Assembly (NCBI GenBank): GCA_016630905.1
Contig: WBMQ01000009.1
Coordinates: forward strand, 1,488,001 to 1,552,000
Length of the DNA: 64,000 nucleotides
Direction of reading: 5' to 3'
Source: Capillidium heterosporum
Lineage: Eukaryota; Entomophthoromycota; Entomophthoromycetes; Entomophthorales; Capillidiaceae
The notes below the pieces were generated by a model, which was given only the letters and a program-made list of their open reading frames with translations, was not told the origin of the DNA and searched no databases. A program made the position numbers and the translations under genes. Positions 1-11,056 of this stretch are shown piece after piece. How positions within the stretch are numbered: the stretch's first letter is position 1; every line of letters begins with the position of its first letter.

Positions 1-1
1 C

Positions 2-758
2 AAACCTCAGAATGTAGTGGTAAGATCGGTAGATTGCAAAGCATCTTGAACTGAGTACTTCAATAATTTAGATGGATCACGACCTTGTCCCTAAACTTAC
101 CGACTTTGGGGAAGCTTGCCTTTGGAAAGACGAGAGTAAACTTATGAACCGGTTTTGTGGCACTCGTAACTGGTATTTTTTAGATTGATAGGGATAAGGT
201 GTTGACTTTTTACATTTAGGCAAGGTAAGCGGTAGTATTTACATGGATATTTATTTCAATTTCAAAGCACCAGAATATTACAACTGTACTGCTAACGGGT
301 ATACTGAAAAAGTAAGCATCGATTTTATACAAGTAACACTTAATTTGAATTTTAGGTCGATGTAAGTTTTGAAATTACTTTGCTTGGTGTATTGATTTAA
401 AATTTAACTTCCTATATAGATATTTGCTTTGGGGATGATATTTTGGCAGATACTAGTTTGGGATCCCATCATGATCCCCTACCGCGAATGTAGCCCTGGG
501 CAGTTCGCTTCTGAAGGTACCTTTTTTATTAAAAATATGCAGCCTATTCATCCCTAAACAAAATACTAACCCTAATTTACATGTGAAGTTGGAAGTAAAC
601 GATCTCGACCGGACCTCCACTTAATCAATGGGTTCCCTGACGACCTTGTGCAACTGATATCTATTATGTGGAGTCACGACCCAAGTTTGCGACCCAGTGC
701 CAACCAGATCTTGGATAAGTTGGATCTAATTTTGAAAAATTATTTAATAAAATTGTGA
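2..758 (+). CDS. Protein kinase, TKL/RAF-like, C-terminal part (partial)
   Basis: The gene runs in from the left edge. I read exons 2-19, 72-172, 220-224, 268-311, 356-361, 420-516 and 589-758, with a TGA stop at 756-758. They encode the C-terminal half of a kinase catalytic domain: a KPQNV catalytic-loop remnant, TDFGEA (the DFG Mg-binding motif), GTRNWQAPE (activation segment and APE), KVDIFALGMIFWQ (subdomain IX) and SHDPSLRPSANQIL (subdomain XI). WQAPE and the RP-S-A-NQIL ending suggest the TKL/RAF-like group rather than a classical fungal AGC or CMK kinase. The N-terminal lobe and any regulatory domain lie outside the window, so substrate and pathway are unknown. Exons of 5 nt (GCAAG) and 6 nt (GTCGAT) are needed to keep the conserved frame; skipping the first breaks the APE motif. 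Family is well supported; exact subfamily is inference. Confidence 0.85.
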
Positions 759-1847
759 TGTTGGAAATGGCAATGGTTATTTATACAATTGAATTCTGGA
801 TTTTTAGTAACTAGAGGAAAGAGTTATATATTCAAATTTTATAAAGCCAACCTTTACCTATCATATATCTATAGATACAGCCAAATTGGCTACCCTATTT
901 CAAAACTTCGAGTAAGTTCCAATTTTAGCTTGGAAGTGGCTTAACTTGAGCAGTTTAAACTAAAAATTGTCCATTTAAATCCTAAACCTATAGACCTGGC
1001 CTAACTCAAAGTTAAAGTAGCTACCATTTCAATTGTGTACTTACTCACAATACCTTCCACTTGCAAATGTAGAGCTTATTTCCAAAATTTATAGTAAATA
1101 TATTATACAATAATTTAAGCAATTAGTTTAGATACAGTGAGTTAAGGTCTTATTGATAATACTAATTGAAAACGGTTTACAAGTTTTTTGAAATTGCTTG
1201 TTTTGTATTGATGTTTTTGTTATGTTAAAGCAATGGATTGGTATAATTGCTTTATATGGCAAACTCAAAGGTTAGATTAATTAAACATTGAGATTGGATG
1301 AAAACAGTGATATAAGAATGTAATGTCTATTGGTATTTAATATTGAAAGGATTGCAATTGATAAATCTCAGTATCGTAACTTTGTGATCAAAAAAGGAAA
1401 ACGAAATATAGTTAAAGCTTTTGATTTTTAAAGATCTTAAAGCTCTATTCAGTAGAGATACTTGGCATAGACTGAAGGCAAGTGTTGTAAACCGTTCACA
1501 AACCTTTGTCGACTTTGATATAGTTGAGACAGCCTGCTATTTGAATTAAATTCAAATGCTTTGTTTATGTTTTGCTGTTGGTTAAGATTTGATTAGTTTT
1601 GTTATGATTTGCCATTGAAGGCACTTGAACAGCTGTCTTGGCTTTTGGTTGGCAAATTTGTAAAAGTAAGCAATCAACTATTTATAGCTTCCTTGCCAAC
1701 TTATACTTGTTTTGAAATGAGCAACTTATTTATTTGGAGGATGACCAATTTCGGATTTCACATGCATCTCAAGTCACGTTTGAAGCCTGAATAACTATCG
1801 ATCTTTGCCTCTATTTTCAACTTTCACTTTTGGATTCAACTAGCTAG
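759..1847. other. Intergenic region, kinase 3' side / thioesterase 5' side
   Basis: About 1.1 kb of AT-rich sequence. A 61-codon open frame at 1609-1794 has no recognisable protein and I regard it as chance. It should hold the kinase 3' UTR and the thioesterase promoter, but I see no clear motif. Confidence 0.5.
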
Positions 1848-2478
1848 ATGTCAAGACTTCAACTCGTCCGAACCTTTTGGGCTCGCCAGCTAGAAAAGAA
1901 ATGTTTCGATACTCATACTTTGTCCACAGTACATTTATAATATGCTGCTTCTGCTGATAGTTTTTAGATGAATATAGTTGAAGCTAAAGATGGTAATGTA
2001 GTTTGCCAATTGAAGGTTGAACCACAGCATCTGGTAATTTGGAAATTTATATAGATACTGAACTTTTACTTTTAGAATGTAGGAAGTACTATGCATGGTG
2101 GATTGATATGTACCATAGTTGATCTGGCTGGTTCCTTGGCTATCGCTTCAAGAGAAGGTGTTTTACATACGGGAGTATCGGTTGACTTGAATGTTTCTTT
2201 TATAAGTACAGCCAAGTTAGGTGAGATTGTAACTATAGTAATTTTCTATAATAGGCTTTGTTTTGATAAGTTTATTTGCTATTTAGAAATCAAAGTTGGA
2301 TAAAATGGGTAACCACTTGGCTTTCACTACCGTCTCGCTGTACAAGGATGACAAGTTAATTGCAAAAGGTAGACATACCAAGTTTGTTAAACACAACACG
2401 GATCTCATCAATAAGGCCAAGTAAGTTAATTTTTTGATGGTTGGTGTTAAGTTTAAATTCTTTTGAAATAGGATGTGA
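1848..2478 (+). CDS. Acyl-CoA thioesterase, hotdog fold (ACOT13/PaaI-like)
   Basis: Exons 1848-1928, 1968-2033, 2076-2237, 2287-2420 and 2472-2478 give 149 residues, the usual size for a single-hotdog ACOT13-type thioesterase, which hydrolyses fatty acyl-CoA to free acid and CoA as a homotetramer. Visible signatures are the HGGL motif followed by the long hotdog helix (CTIVDLAGSLA), then GVSVDLNVSFIS and AKLGE, and finally LAFTTVSLY and GRHTKFV, all matching the family order. Introns are 39, 42, 49 and 51 nt. The end is ambiguous. Reading through the last donor gives AAG TAA with a stop at 2424 (...NKAK). Splicing the GTAAGT donor at 2421 to the acceptor ending at 2471 gives ...NKAKM, a type 1 peroxisomal targeting signal. 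The spliced form is annotated because the donor is strong. Function and fold are solid; peroxisomal location is inference. Confidence 0.88.
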
Positions 2479-3145
2479 GAGTGGTTTTGAAATGGATTTC
2501 TGTCATTTGATAACGGGTAGAAAGGATCTTTGTAACTTGTTCGGTTATAGTCGTTGATGAATTAAATGAATTTATAGCACGATTCTACTGATTTGAATTA
2601 GGGGTACTATTTCTTAAGTCTTTAATTGTTTAGAAGCTATGTAAATATAGCAGGCTTACTATAGTGAATCATAAATCAATATATGATAAACGATGCTAAG
2701 CAAATGTGAGTAATAATTTGTATTGTGTATACTAAATAGTGCTCAAAATATACAACTTCCTAGGTAGCGTTAATAAAGTTTTAGTTCAAATCGATTAACT
2801 TATGTAAACAATGCTATAGTATAGAATTAGAATACAATCTTTACATGTTACTTGAACGATATATTGTAGTTTACAAAAAGTATTTTGGTGTTAAAGTTCG
2901 AATAATCAACATGTAAAGAGCAATAAAAGATAACATGGACTAGATCTCTAATTAACACCTGAATCTATATCAGAGGATCAAAGATGGTATACTATATAAA
3001 GCTAATGGACGTTGGTTTAAAAGTACAGTTTGATTGATGAAAGGTATTTGAACATTGAATGGTAATACAGTATTAGCTAGATTTTAGTTAGGAAAGTTAA
3101 ATGGTAGAAAAATGAGAGCACTGCTTGGAAGATGAGATACTTGAG
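2479..3145. other. Convergent 3' intergenic region
   Basis: AT-rich spacer between the 3' ends of the thioesterase (plus) and PEX4 (minus). It probably carries both 3' UTRs. No further gene or structured element is visible. Confidence 0.5.
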
Positions 3146-3775
3146 TTATAGGCTGCTTGGAGCTGCATACATACTGGTGTACATGGCTATCAATGAGTTA
3201 TATCCAACAATATCATTGCAGCGTAGTAAATTTGCTAAATTCATATGAGTATGTTGCAAAGTTATAAGGTTCTGGCTTTACCTGCATCACAATTCAACGG
3301 GGAAGAAGGGACTGGATGGGCCAGTAGTAGCCCTATAGCTGTTAATGTTGACTGTAGCGTCCAGGCTGGGGACCAAGCCGTTGATAAAATGTCCAAACAT
3401 ATTTCACCGGTCTATTTAAAAGACATAAACTTTCAAAGTCGAAAATTTATAAAAGATGGTTACCTTAAAATGGATATTGGGGTGACAAATCTTTGTCAAA
3501 AAGGTAAAAGTTGGAGGTGCCATTGGGTACTGTTTAGGTATTTCGATAGAAACTTTAAAGTGGCCTTCTAGTAGTATAATTGGGGTTACTATTTAAATGA
3601 AATTAGTTGGGTGGTCTAGCTTACCACGATAGGGTGTGTCGGGAGGACCTCTTATAATAGCCTGCCAGCTTAGCAGGTCTTCGTCGGTTATGGGTAGTAG
3701 GCTTACTATGTCAGGGTTTAGACTCTTCTTACTGTCTTTGAACTCCTTCATCAGCCTTTTGTAGACGGGTTCCAT
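3146..3775 (-). CDS. PEX4: Peroxisomal E2 ubiquitin-conjugating enzyme PEX4
   Basis: Minus-strand exons 3775-3625, 3567-3464, 3411-3282 and 3234-3146 encode 157 residues, a full UBC fold. In order: an N-terminal helix (KRLMKEFKD), SLLPITDEDLLSW, GPPDTPYREGHF, YPMAPPTFTF, the HPN motif with KICHPNIHF, the catalytic-cysteine block TGEICLDIL, WSPAWTLQSTLTAI and SSPLNCDAANLLR. The early ITDEDLLSW and the WSPAW/SPLN blocks are those of PEX4 (UBC10), the E2 that monoubiquitinates the PTS1 receptor PEX5 at the peroxisome membrane so that it can be recycled. It normally works with PEX22, which is not in the window. Introns are 57, 52 and 47 nt. The start at 3775 gives a normal-length protein; the same frame is open upstream to an ATG at 3943, so an N-terminal extension cannot be excluded. 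A 108-codon open frame on the other strand (3245-3571) is its shadow. Confidence 0.9.
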
Positions 3776-5241
3776 TTTGTGCCTTTTGTTCTTTTGGTGG
3801 AAGTTGAACGTTTTGCTTTGAAAGTAGATTGGTGAGTTAGATTTGGTGGGAAGGAGTGAGTGAATTGTTTGTTTTGTCTGAGGTGAGGTGAGGTGAGTGT
3901 CGTGAGCTAGCTTTTGATTAAAGCTATACTCCACGTTCATCACTTCCTAAACTTAGTTTAGTTTGGACTGAAACTTGGCTTATCGTTGCTTCGAATTATC
4001 TCCATTTTAAAATTGTAACCCACAACTTGACAAGTGCTTAACGAATCGATAACCTTAAAGAAGCCTAAATTAGGAAAAGGTATACTTAACGAAACATCAA
4101 TCTTTTTAAAAAGCACCTAAACTTTATAATAAATGGAATATTAGGCCGTAGTAAGATTGTAGATGCTAGGGTTGGATTGGGTGAGATCCAAGCGAGATAT
4201 ACTTATATCTTAAGCTTGAAGGTCCCAATAATCCATAACCGAAATCCATCTTGTAATAAAAATATTTAAAATATATCTATCTTGTAAAAATTTAAATCTC
4301 TTGTTAATCGGTGCTTTGTTTGGAGTTGGCTATTGATGATAATTATATGTACCTTTAATAGAAGACATCTGTATGTTTGGTTTTGTATATTACAGAGTAA
4401 GCTTATAAAATCGATGATAGAAAGATCTTTTGATAGTATATTTTAACATATGATATTTGAACAAAACTAAACTATATATATCAGCTATTATAGTAAGCTT
4501 GGTAATAAGGCTTTAGTTTTAAGTTGACATGTCGAAAGATTGAGATGGGAAGATTTTGAGCAAGTCACAAAAGGATGCTTTAAAAAGTAGCTGGAAATGT
4601 TATAGAAGACAGCAAGGTTGGGTTAAATACAAATTGTCTGGGATATGATCAGGACTAAACCCTTGGGAAGTTTTGACGAGGGAACAGATGTAGGTTGGAT
4701 TGGCTATGGAGTTATCAAAGTTCGAGTGACAGCCTGTTGTCTATGGTTCCTCAAATTTACATACAGTATGTTTCTAATGATCTTTATCAGTTTAAAATAG
4801 TAGTAGTTGGTTGTTAAAATAAACTTTGCTATTTATTTGAATAGCTATAAGTAAAATATTCCCTGAATAAGTTCTACTATCAACCAACGAACCACAACTA
4901 TGCCCTGTACTAGGAAAGTCAAATAAAACAGACTATATATTCATTTGAAAATTTGACAGCAATATATTTAAAATAGTATATTTTCAGCTGTATTCATACA
5001 AGATTTATACTTTTGATATCTATTTTGCATATACTTGTAAGAGTATTGCTTTCTATACCTTTATTCCGAATTAATTTCGTGATACAAATAAAATTCCATT
5101 CCATTATAATGCACTTAATTTGGAATGGAACAGTAAGCCAATTCTAAGGTTGTTCTCAAGAATTGAATGCTTTCGACATAAACTTTGGAAAAGTTTTTCA
5201 AATCCTTTCAACTTTGCAATTTTTGAGAGTATAAAGGAGCA
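3776..5241. other. Divergent promoter region PEX4 / SSF1
   Basis: About 1.47 kb between divergently transcribed PEX4 (minus) and SSF1 (plus). It contains runs of AT-rich sequence and no frame I can attach to a protein. A TATAAAGG at 5230-5237 is only 5 nt before the SSF1 start codon, so it is unlikely to act as a normal TATA box for that start. Confidence 0.45.
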
Positions 5242-6826
5242 ATGGGAAAAAAAGTAATCAGCAGTAAATATGAATGAAGCTAAGTTTATCCACTATAGAG
5301 ATCTAAGAAACGTTCAAAAGCCCTACCCGAAACCGAAGAAGTCTCCAGCGGACCACCAACCCCCAAAAGTTTTGTCATACAGCTAGGTAAAGTAGGCAAT
5401 GCAGTTAGTAGTTTAGTACGTGATGTCCGTAAAGTTATGGAACCCAACACAGCTGCCCGTTTAAAGGTAAGTTTTAATAGAAATAGCTTATTGAAATGTT
5501 TCAAAAATAGGAGCAAAAGAAAAACAAGCTCAAAGACTTCATCTCAGTTGCCAACCAATTCCAAATTACCCACATGTTAATTTTTACTCGAACTGAGATG
5601 GCAACTTATTTACGTCTAACTCGTATACCACGTGGACCTACGTTAACTTTCAAGGTCAACAAGTACTCTTTAGCTAGAGATGTCATAAAGACGGTTCGAC
5701 GTCCCAAGGTCCTTTTGAACGATTATATGACTTCGCCCTTGGTAAACAAATTTTTTTATTTTGCTTACATAATTTAGCTGGTTTTAAATAACTTCAACGA
5801 CTCTATACCAAACGTACAACTGGTAACCGCCATGGTCCAAAATTTGTTCCCGACTATTGACGTCGGCACCATCAACTTGAACGAATGTAAGCGAGTACTC
5901 CTGTTGAACTACAACGAAGCGAAAGGAGTCTTTGATTTCCGACACTATACGATAACTAAGGCCCAAAGGAACGTCTCAGCTGCTGTAAAGACGATACTGC
6001 GAGCCAAGCTGCCCAATTTGAGCAAGTTGGAAGACATTAGCGACTTTATCGCTGGGTAAGCCACTTTTCTAATATCCTTAACTTATCGACTTATTAGGCA
6101 AAGTTCTACAGCCGATTCTGATGTCGAAGATAACGATGCAACTACCAACCCCGACCTCAGTGGTGAAAGTGGTGAAGGGAAAGCCATCAAGTTGTTGGAG
6201 CTGGGTCCCCGTATGGAGTTGGAGCTTGTCAAGATTCAAATTGGGGTCTGTGGTGGTGAAGTACTCTATCACAAATTCGGTGAGTTATATCCTTGAAATG
6301 CAAATACTAACTCGATTTAATTAGTCCAAAAGACCAAGGCTGAACAGCTAGAACAGACTCAAAAATATGAAGCTAAACAGAAGCTAGCTGAGAAACGTAG
6401 GTTGGAGCAGCAACAGAATGTCGAACGTAAACTCAAAGCTAAGCAGGACCACAAGTTGGCTTGTAACCCCGGTATGAAAATTGAAGGTATATCTGCAATT
6501 TAATAAATTTATTTATAGTTTTTTAGGTGATGAAGCTTCAGGAGATGAAGATGAGGATCAGGAGGAGAATAGTGACAATGAGTATGACGAAAAGGATTTG
6601 GATCTGGATGAAGCTAACCTTGATGATGCTGTGGCTGATGATGACGATGATAGTGAGCCTGACCTCTTTGATGAAGATGAAGATGTTGACGTTAAATCGG
6701 ATTCCGAAGCTGATAGTGATACTTCAGTCAAGGAAGAGGATGACGATGAGTCAGGTACCTTTTATAGATGATTTTATTCTGATTCTAACATATTTATTAG
6801 TCCCCAGAAAACGTGAGCGTAAGTAA
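5242..6826 (+). CDS. SSF1: Ribosome biogenesis factor SSF1/PPAN (Brix domain)
   Basis: Eight exons (5242-5253, 5299-5466, 5511-5741, 5778-6055, 6098-6279, 6325-6486, 6527-6754, 6801-6826) give 428 residues. The protein begins with the basic stretch MGKKRSKKRSK, then has the Brix domain from about residue 25 to 290: SLVRDVRKVMEPNTA, FISVANQFQITHMLIFTR, YLRLTRIPRGPTLTFKV, FPTIDVGTINLNECKR, GVFDFRHY and the closing LLELGPRMELELVKI / GEVLYHKF. A Lys/Glu coiled-coil stretch and a long acidic tail (EASGDEDEDQEENSD...) follow. Order and length match SSF1/2 of yeast and Peter Pan of animals, nucleolar factors needed to assemble the 60S pre-ribosome (27S pre-rRNA processing). The first exon codes for only four residues. 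Introns are 36-46 nt. All exon phases agree with no frame break. Confidence 0.93.
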
Positions 6827-7614
6827 AAGTGTATTTCCTCCTTCCACTTGCTTAGATCTAGATTATCACCACCTTTTTGGTTTAGCTCTGACAAAATATA
6901 GAATAAAATTGGGTATTTGTTTATTTACTTTTTGGTTTGATTCGATTATTGGGTGGTTAGTAATTTATATTGGTAAAGGCTTGCTGCTAAATTACAATTG
7001 AAAAAGTTGGATGGATAGTGATATATCTTTATTAAAATTTTGGATGTAAATAAATAATATAATGTAAGCTATAAATACTATTGATACTGTATAGGATATT
7101 ATAGTTTTCTATAATTTTTGGTATAGAATTGGTAAAGTAAATAAGTGTATTAAGTATAGTTTGGTGTAAACTTGTATATGCTAAGTATATTGTAATAGGT
7201 TGGTAATAAAATAGAAAAGATAAAAAGTAACTGGCATGCTAGATGTTTATTTATAATACCTAGTATCTTGAAACGGTATAGTTAAGGCTTCACTACTATA
7301 AGTGTTTAGAGTAATTAATATTTTAAAAACTTTTCATTGAACTTATATTCAATCTAAATAGAGTATAGTATAATTTCTAAAACTTTATATTGATATTAAT
7401 AGCTTTTATAGGTTAATATCATCTTTGTTCGTCATTAGTTTCAATCAAAATCTAAATTTTAACACTTACTAATCAACTAGCTTATATATAAAGTAACAAA
7501 AATAAGATAAGCTTAAAAAGTTCAAAAGCCACTGATATATACAGAAACAAAATTAAATTATCTTAGCCCACAATTTTATTTAGGAATAAGTAACTGAGTG
7601 GACCTAGTCCCAAC
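6827..7614. other. Convergent 3' intergenic region SSF1 / VAP
   Basis: AT-rich spacer between two converging genes. I see no coding frame, repeat or RNA gene in it. Both 3' UTRs presumably lie here. Confidence 0.5.
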
Positions 7615-8699
7615 TCAGAGATAGAGGCCAAGGAAGAAGGCAATGACTGCAATAATAGCAAGGTGATGCAGAGAATACTGCTGCTGGCTGATGTTGCTCA
7701 ATTCGACAGTTCTTGACCTGACCTGGAAATTTGGAGTTCAGCATATATAATAAATGGAATGGCTTACCAGTTGTTCGGATTCCTTGAGTTTGGACTTGTA
7801 GGATTCAAGCTCCTTCTTGAGGCCGGTGATAGCATCTTGCTTCTACAAATTGTTATTGGGTTGAATATGTTTGCAAAGGTACCTGGGTGAGCTCCTTCTT
7901 CAAGTTGGAAACCTCTTTACCCTGGTCTTCGGCCTTTAGAGACTGATATATCACACTATTAGTAAAAATTTTAAAATTTTAAAAGTTTGATACCGATGGT
8001 CCTTCTTCGTTAAGCAAGGGAGAACTGACATCTTCGTACAAGGTAGTATCGTGCTTGTTGTCACGAGCCGTTGCATACGACTTCATATCGTTGAACGAAG
8101 CATTGGGAGATTCAACAGACTGAGTAATATAAAGTTAGCAATTGTAAAACATAAATCTACGTCATATTTGGGCAAAGTATTGTCGTCAACATTATTGGGA
8201 GGTAAGAATACACAGCGTAACTTGCGTTCATTTATCAAGCTCTTGTTCTCGAGCTCGATTTGGTTCCACTATTAAAAGTCAGCTAAATTTTAGTTTGAAA
8301 ATTTGAAATTACGAGCTGATTGAAAGGTAAGTCTTCTTTGCCCAAAGGTACGATGGAGGTTAAAACTAAGAACTTGTCCTTCGATCGGTAGTCGGCACTA
8401 GGCTCCTCCTTGAAGGGCTGTAAGATGACTTTTATTGTTAGTTTTTAAAAAGATGGGAATATTACTTTGAACTTCGACTTTCTCACCCGGTTCAATTTTT
8501 CCGGAGTTGGGCTTGACGCAGTACTGCTTGGGCGAAGTTGTCTTGACTTTGAATACTATTAATTCCTTGTTGCCATTGTGGATGGTCAAAGTTTCCGTCG
8601 AAGTCTCGGTCAAAGGGCCTAACGAAATTTTAGTATATTAGATAGCAGATGCTTACGTTCAAAAAATAGCTGGGAAGGGGGGTCTATCGTCGTCGACAT
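7615..8699 (-). CDS. VAP/SCS2-type ER membrane protein (MSP domain, tail-anchored)
   Basis: Eight minus-strand exons (8699-8657, 8618-8466, 8428-8313, 8268-8161, 8119-7994, 7942-7883, 7842-7768, 7722-7615) encode 262 residues. The N-terminal ~115 residues are a major sperm protein domain: PPSQLFFERPLTE, ELIVFKVKTTSPKQYCVKPN, SGKIEPGEKVEV, IILQPFKEEP and KDKFLVLTS. This domain binds FFAT motifs of lipid-transfer and contact-site proteins. A linker of about 80 residues, a heptad-like segment (LKAEDQGKEVSNLKKEL and onward) and a hydrophobic C-terminal anchor (LAIIAVIAFFLGLYL) follow, the classic VAP/Scs2 layout: an ER tail anchor facing the cytosol and nucleus, bridging ER to plasma membrane and regulating lipid synthesis. 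Introns are 37-51 nt and all phases close exactly. Confidence 0.93.
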
Positions 8700-9531
8700 G
8701 GTGTTGGGTTCGTAGCTCTTATACTGCACTAAAAGTATTTGGATCCAATTTTGTCAGCTCAAATATATTTTGCGGATACTCCTAAGTGACCAATCACGGA
8801 GTATTCTAGTTTTCTATACGATTCCATGTTACAATTGCATATAAAGATGATTGAATACTTGGAGTGATTGGTTGAGCTTAAAATAGCTTTTGATAGGATT
8901 TAGGGTTCAAAACAGGTAAGACAGCAGTAGATATTTGGATTTTATTAAAAGCTGAATATTGATATCTATATAGATGGCTTTTGGTACAAAGTAGTAAATG
9001 GGAATACTATACTTTATTTTATTTTCAGTATACATTTAGTGCTATTCAATATATATATAATAGCTTGATTAGTTTATAATGTCTGTAAGCAATCTTTTAA
9101 AATTAAAAATTCAAGTATAGATAGAGTTGTTGAGCTAGATATGTGCTAGGTTCCTATATTTTATTCATATATCGTTGCACTTTTTAAGAATACAAGCTTA
9201 TTTGAGGTGATATATATACTATACAAGAAACTATTCAATAAAGACTTTGTATATGGCAACATTTGAATATCCCAGAAAGACTGCTGTTAAGTAGCATTGA
9301 ACTATCTTAATAGCTATCAAAAGACATTTCATTTAACCCACCTCTTATTTATAACTATATCAAGAAATATGCTGCAGTATGATAAGCTTACAAAATAAAT
9401 ATTAAATTAAAATATACCATTAGTAGCTAATAAAATGAGGTAGTACATAATTTATATTTGAATTCTATAGCTGTGATGGGCATCGAAGGTTACTTGTACC
9501 CTAGTTTTAAAGTTATAACATTGCAAAGCAC
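8700..9531. other. Promoter region of the VAP gene / 3' region of the zinc-finger gene
   Basis: AT-rich sequence without a supported gene. Its left part should contain the VAP promoter (minus strand). The segment 9452-9500 could be a short alternative last exon of the zinc-finger gene if the donor at its stop codon is used. Confidence 0.4.
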
Positions 9532-10362
9532 TTACTTGTGGTAATGTTCCAAGTGATATTTCAACCCGTTGGGACTTTTGTAGGCAAAGTCGCACCCAAT
9601 CACCGAACATTTATAAGGCTTGGCCTCATCATATTTACGTGGCATAAACGAACATATGCCAAATTCCAAGTGGTATTTCAGCCCGTTGGGGTTCTTGTAC
9701 TTGTGCTTGCACGGCAGTTGGTTGACCGAAACTTTGGGGCAGGCATAAACCTTCTTGTGCCTCAACTTACTGTCGTTACTGAATGGCGAGTTCGTTTCAC
9801 TGGGCTGTGTGCTGACCTTACTAGGTTTCAAGTTGATATTGTTCATCAGCTCGAAACTTCGTTTCTTGCATAGGTAGTGGATAAAAACTTTCTGACTGTC
9901 ATTCAAGGCATCTACTTGGTTCCTTTGTGCTTCAAGTAAAGCTAGATCGGGATTGGGTTTTATTTCGGCCAAGACATCGCGGTGCATAGTTAAAACTTGG
10001 TGGTGCAGTTTTATATGGGGTTCCAAATTGTCGTTGGGTAAGTCTATTACTATATCGTTATCGTATCGACTGGCGTCACTACCTTCCAAGTGCTGTTTAC
10101 GGAATTTGGGTTTTACCAACTCATCTATTACGTCCAAGTTGGTGCCGACGTTGACTTCGCAAACTTTGCTGTAGAACATCTGGGCAAAGTCGGTGAAGCA
10201 GAACTCGTTTGGGGTATCGTTTTGACCTGAACTCATGGTGCTGCTGTTGGAACTTAAGGGTGGAACTAAGGTCTCAAGCTTGCTGATGAAATCTTGGTTT
10301 ACATCCATAGTTGATACTTTTGTGTTGAACTTTTTGAGCTTTTGGTTGAAAACCAGTTGCAA
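9532..10362 (-). CDS. C2H2 zinc-finger protein, SFP1-like
   Basis: Single-exon frame of 276 residues. The last ~70 residues carry two zinc-finger-like units, each with the conserved core YKxPNGLKYH. The second (about 250-275) is a normal C2H2 finger: C-x4-C, then a 12-residue loop, H, H. The first has an abnormally long first Cys-Cys spacing and ends HLEFGIC, that is a C2HC pattern. The duplicated NGLKYH signature is typical of SFP1 and related fungal regulators; SFP1 controls ribosome-biogenesis and ribosomal protein genes in response to nutrients. The N-terminal 200 residues are poorly conserved and partly low complexity. An internal ATG at 10308 (MDVNQ...) is an alternative start. The TAA stop lies inside a GTAAGT donor; splicing 9535-9501 would add 15 residues. 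Family assignment is moderately sure; target genes are unknown. Confidence 0.72.
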   Translation of the reverse strand: MQLVFNQKLKKFNTKVSTMDVNQDFISKLETLVPPLSSNSSTMSSGQNDTPNEFCFTDFAQMFYSKVCEVNVGTNLDVIDELVKPKFRKQHLEGSDASRYDNDIVIDLPNDNLEPHIKLHHQVLTMHRDVLAEIKPNPDLALLEAQRNQVDALNDSQKVFIHYLCKKRSFELMNNINLKPSKVSTQPSETNSPFSNDSKLRHKKVYACPKVSVNQLPCKHKYKNPNGLKYHLEFGICSFMPRKYDEAKPYKCSVIGCDFAYKSPNGLKYHLEHYHK

Positions 10363-11056
10363 TTTAGTTGAGTTCCAACCTAAATTCGATTTGAGATTTG
10401 CGACTTGAGCATAACTTTTGGAAGCTGAACTTTATTTCATTAGTGCGGCTCAAGGCAAAAGCACTTGGTATCTGTAGGAATATGTAATGAAATTGAGATA
10501 TAGCTTTATGCTTTACTATAAAGGAGATGTATATAAAGTTATAGACTATGTATGTTTTCTTTGTAGAGTTGTCAACAATATCATTGTAGCAGCGATTTTA
10601 AAGCTAGCTATCCAGTTCGAATTTCCAGGGTACCTAGTAAGATATTCTTGAGGCTATGGTGAATATTCGATCTATCTAATTGAAAATATGTCAGATAACT
10701 TAAAGGCTAGAAGTATAGCTATGAGTGCTAACAGGAGAATCCATCCTTCTATCAAAATACTGCGACGTTTTAATTGAATAGTTTCAATATGTTGGCACAT
10801 GATTAAGACTGTGAGGCTGTAAAAATCCTGTTTTCTTGAAGTTATAGTTTGAAAAATAGTACTATAGCAATAAAGTACAACATTTTAAATAAAGCATCAA
10901 TATATGTCTAAAAATTATAAACTAAAAACCATAGTACGTATTACTTTGTAAGTTTATAAATCGAGCCAAGATGTTGCAACATCCCGCCCTTCGCATAGCT
11001 TCAACTAAAGAAAAACAACATATTAAAGCTGATTAAAAAAGTTTGCCATCTTCGGC
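10363..11056. other. Intergenic region between zinc-finger gene and CDC25-like gene
   Basis: AT-rich spacer holding the promoter of the zinc-finger gene and the 3' end of the RasGEF gene (both minus strand). A possible 56-nt intron (11060-11005) spans the RasGEF stop codon. Nothing else is recognisable. Confidence 0.45.

Noticed and set aside
1609-1794. 61-codon frame between kinase and thioesterase
   Set aside because: No family resemblance, no supporting splice context; intergenic.
3245-3571. 108-codon plus-strand open frame
   Set aside because: It lies opposite the PEX4 exons; the minus strand reads as a complete E2 enzyme with matching splice sites, so this is a shadow.
6527-6826. 99-codon Met-rich frame overlapping the SSF1 acidic tail
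   Set aside because: It is an out-of-frame reading of the GATGAA-rich acidic region of SSF1.
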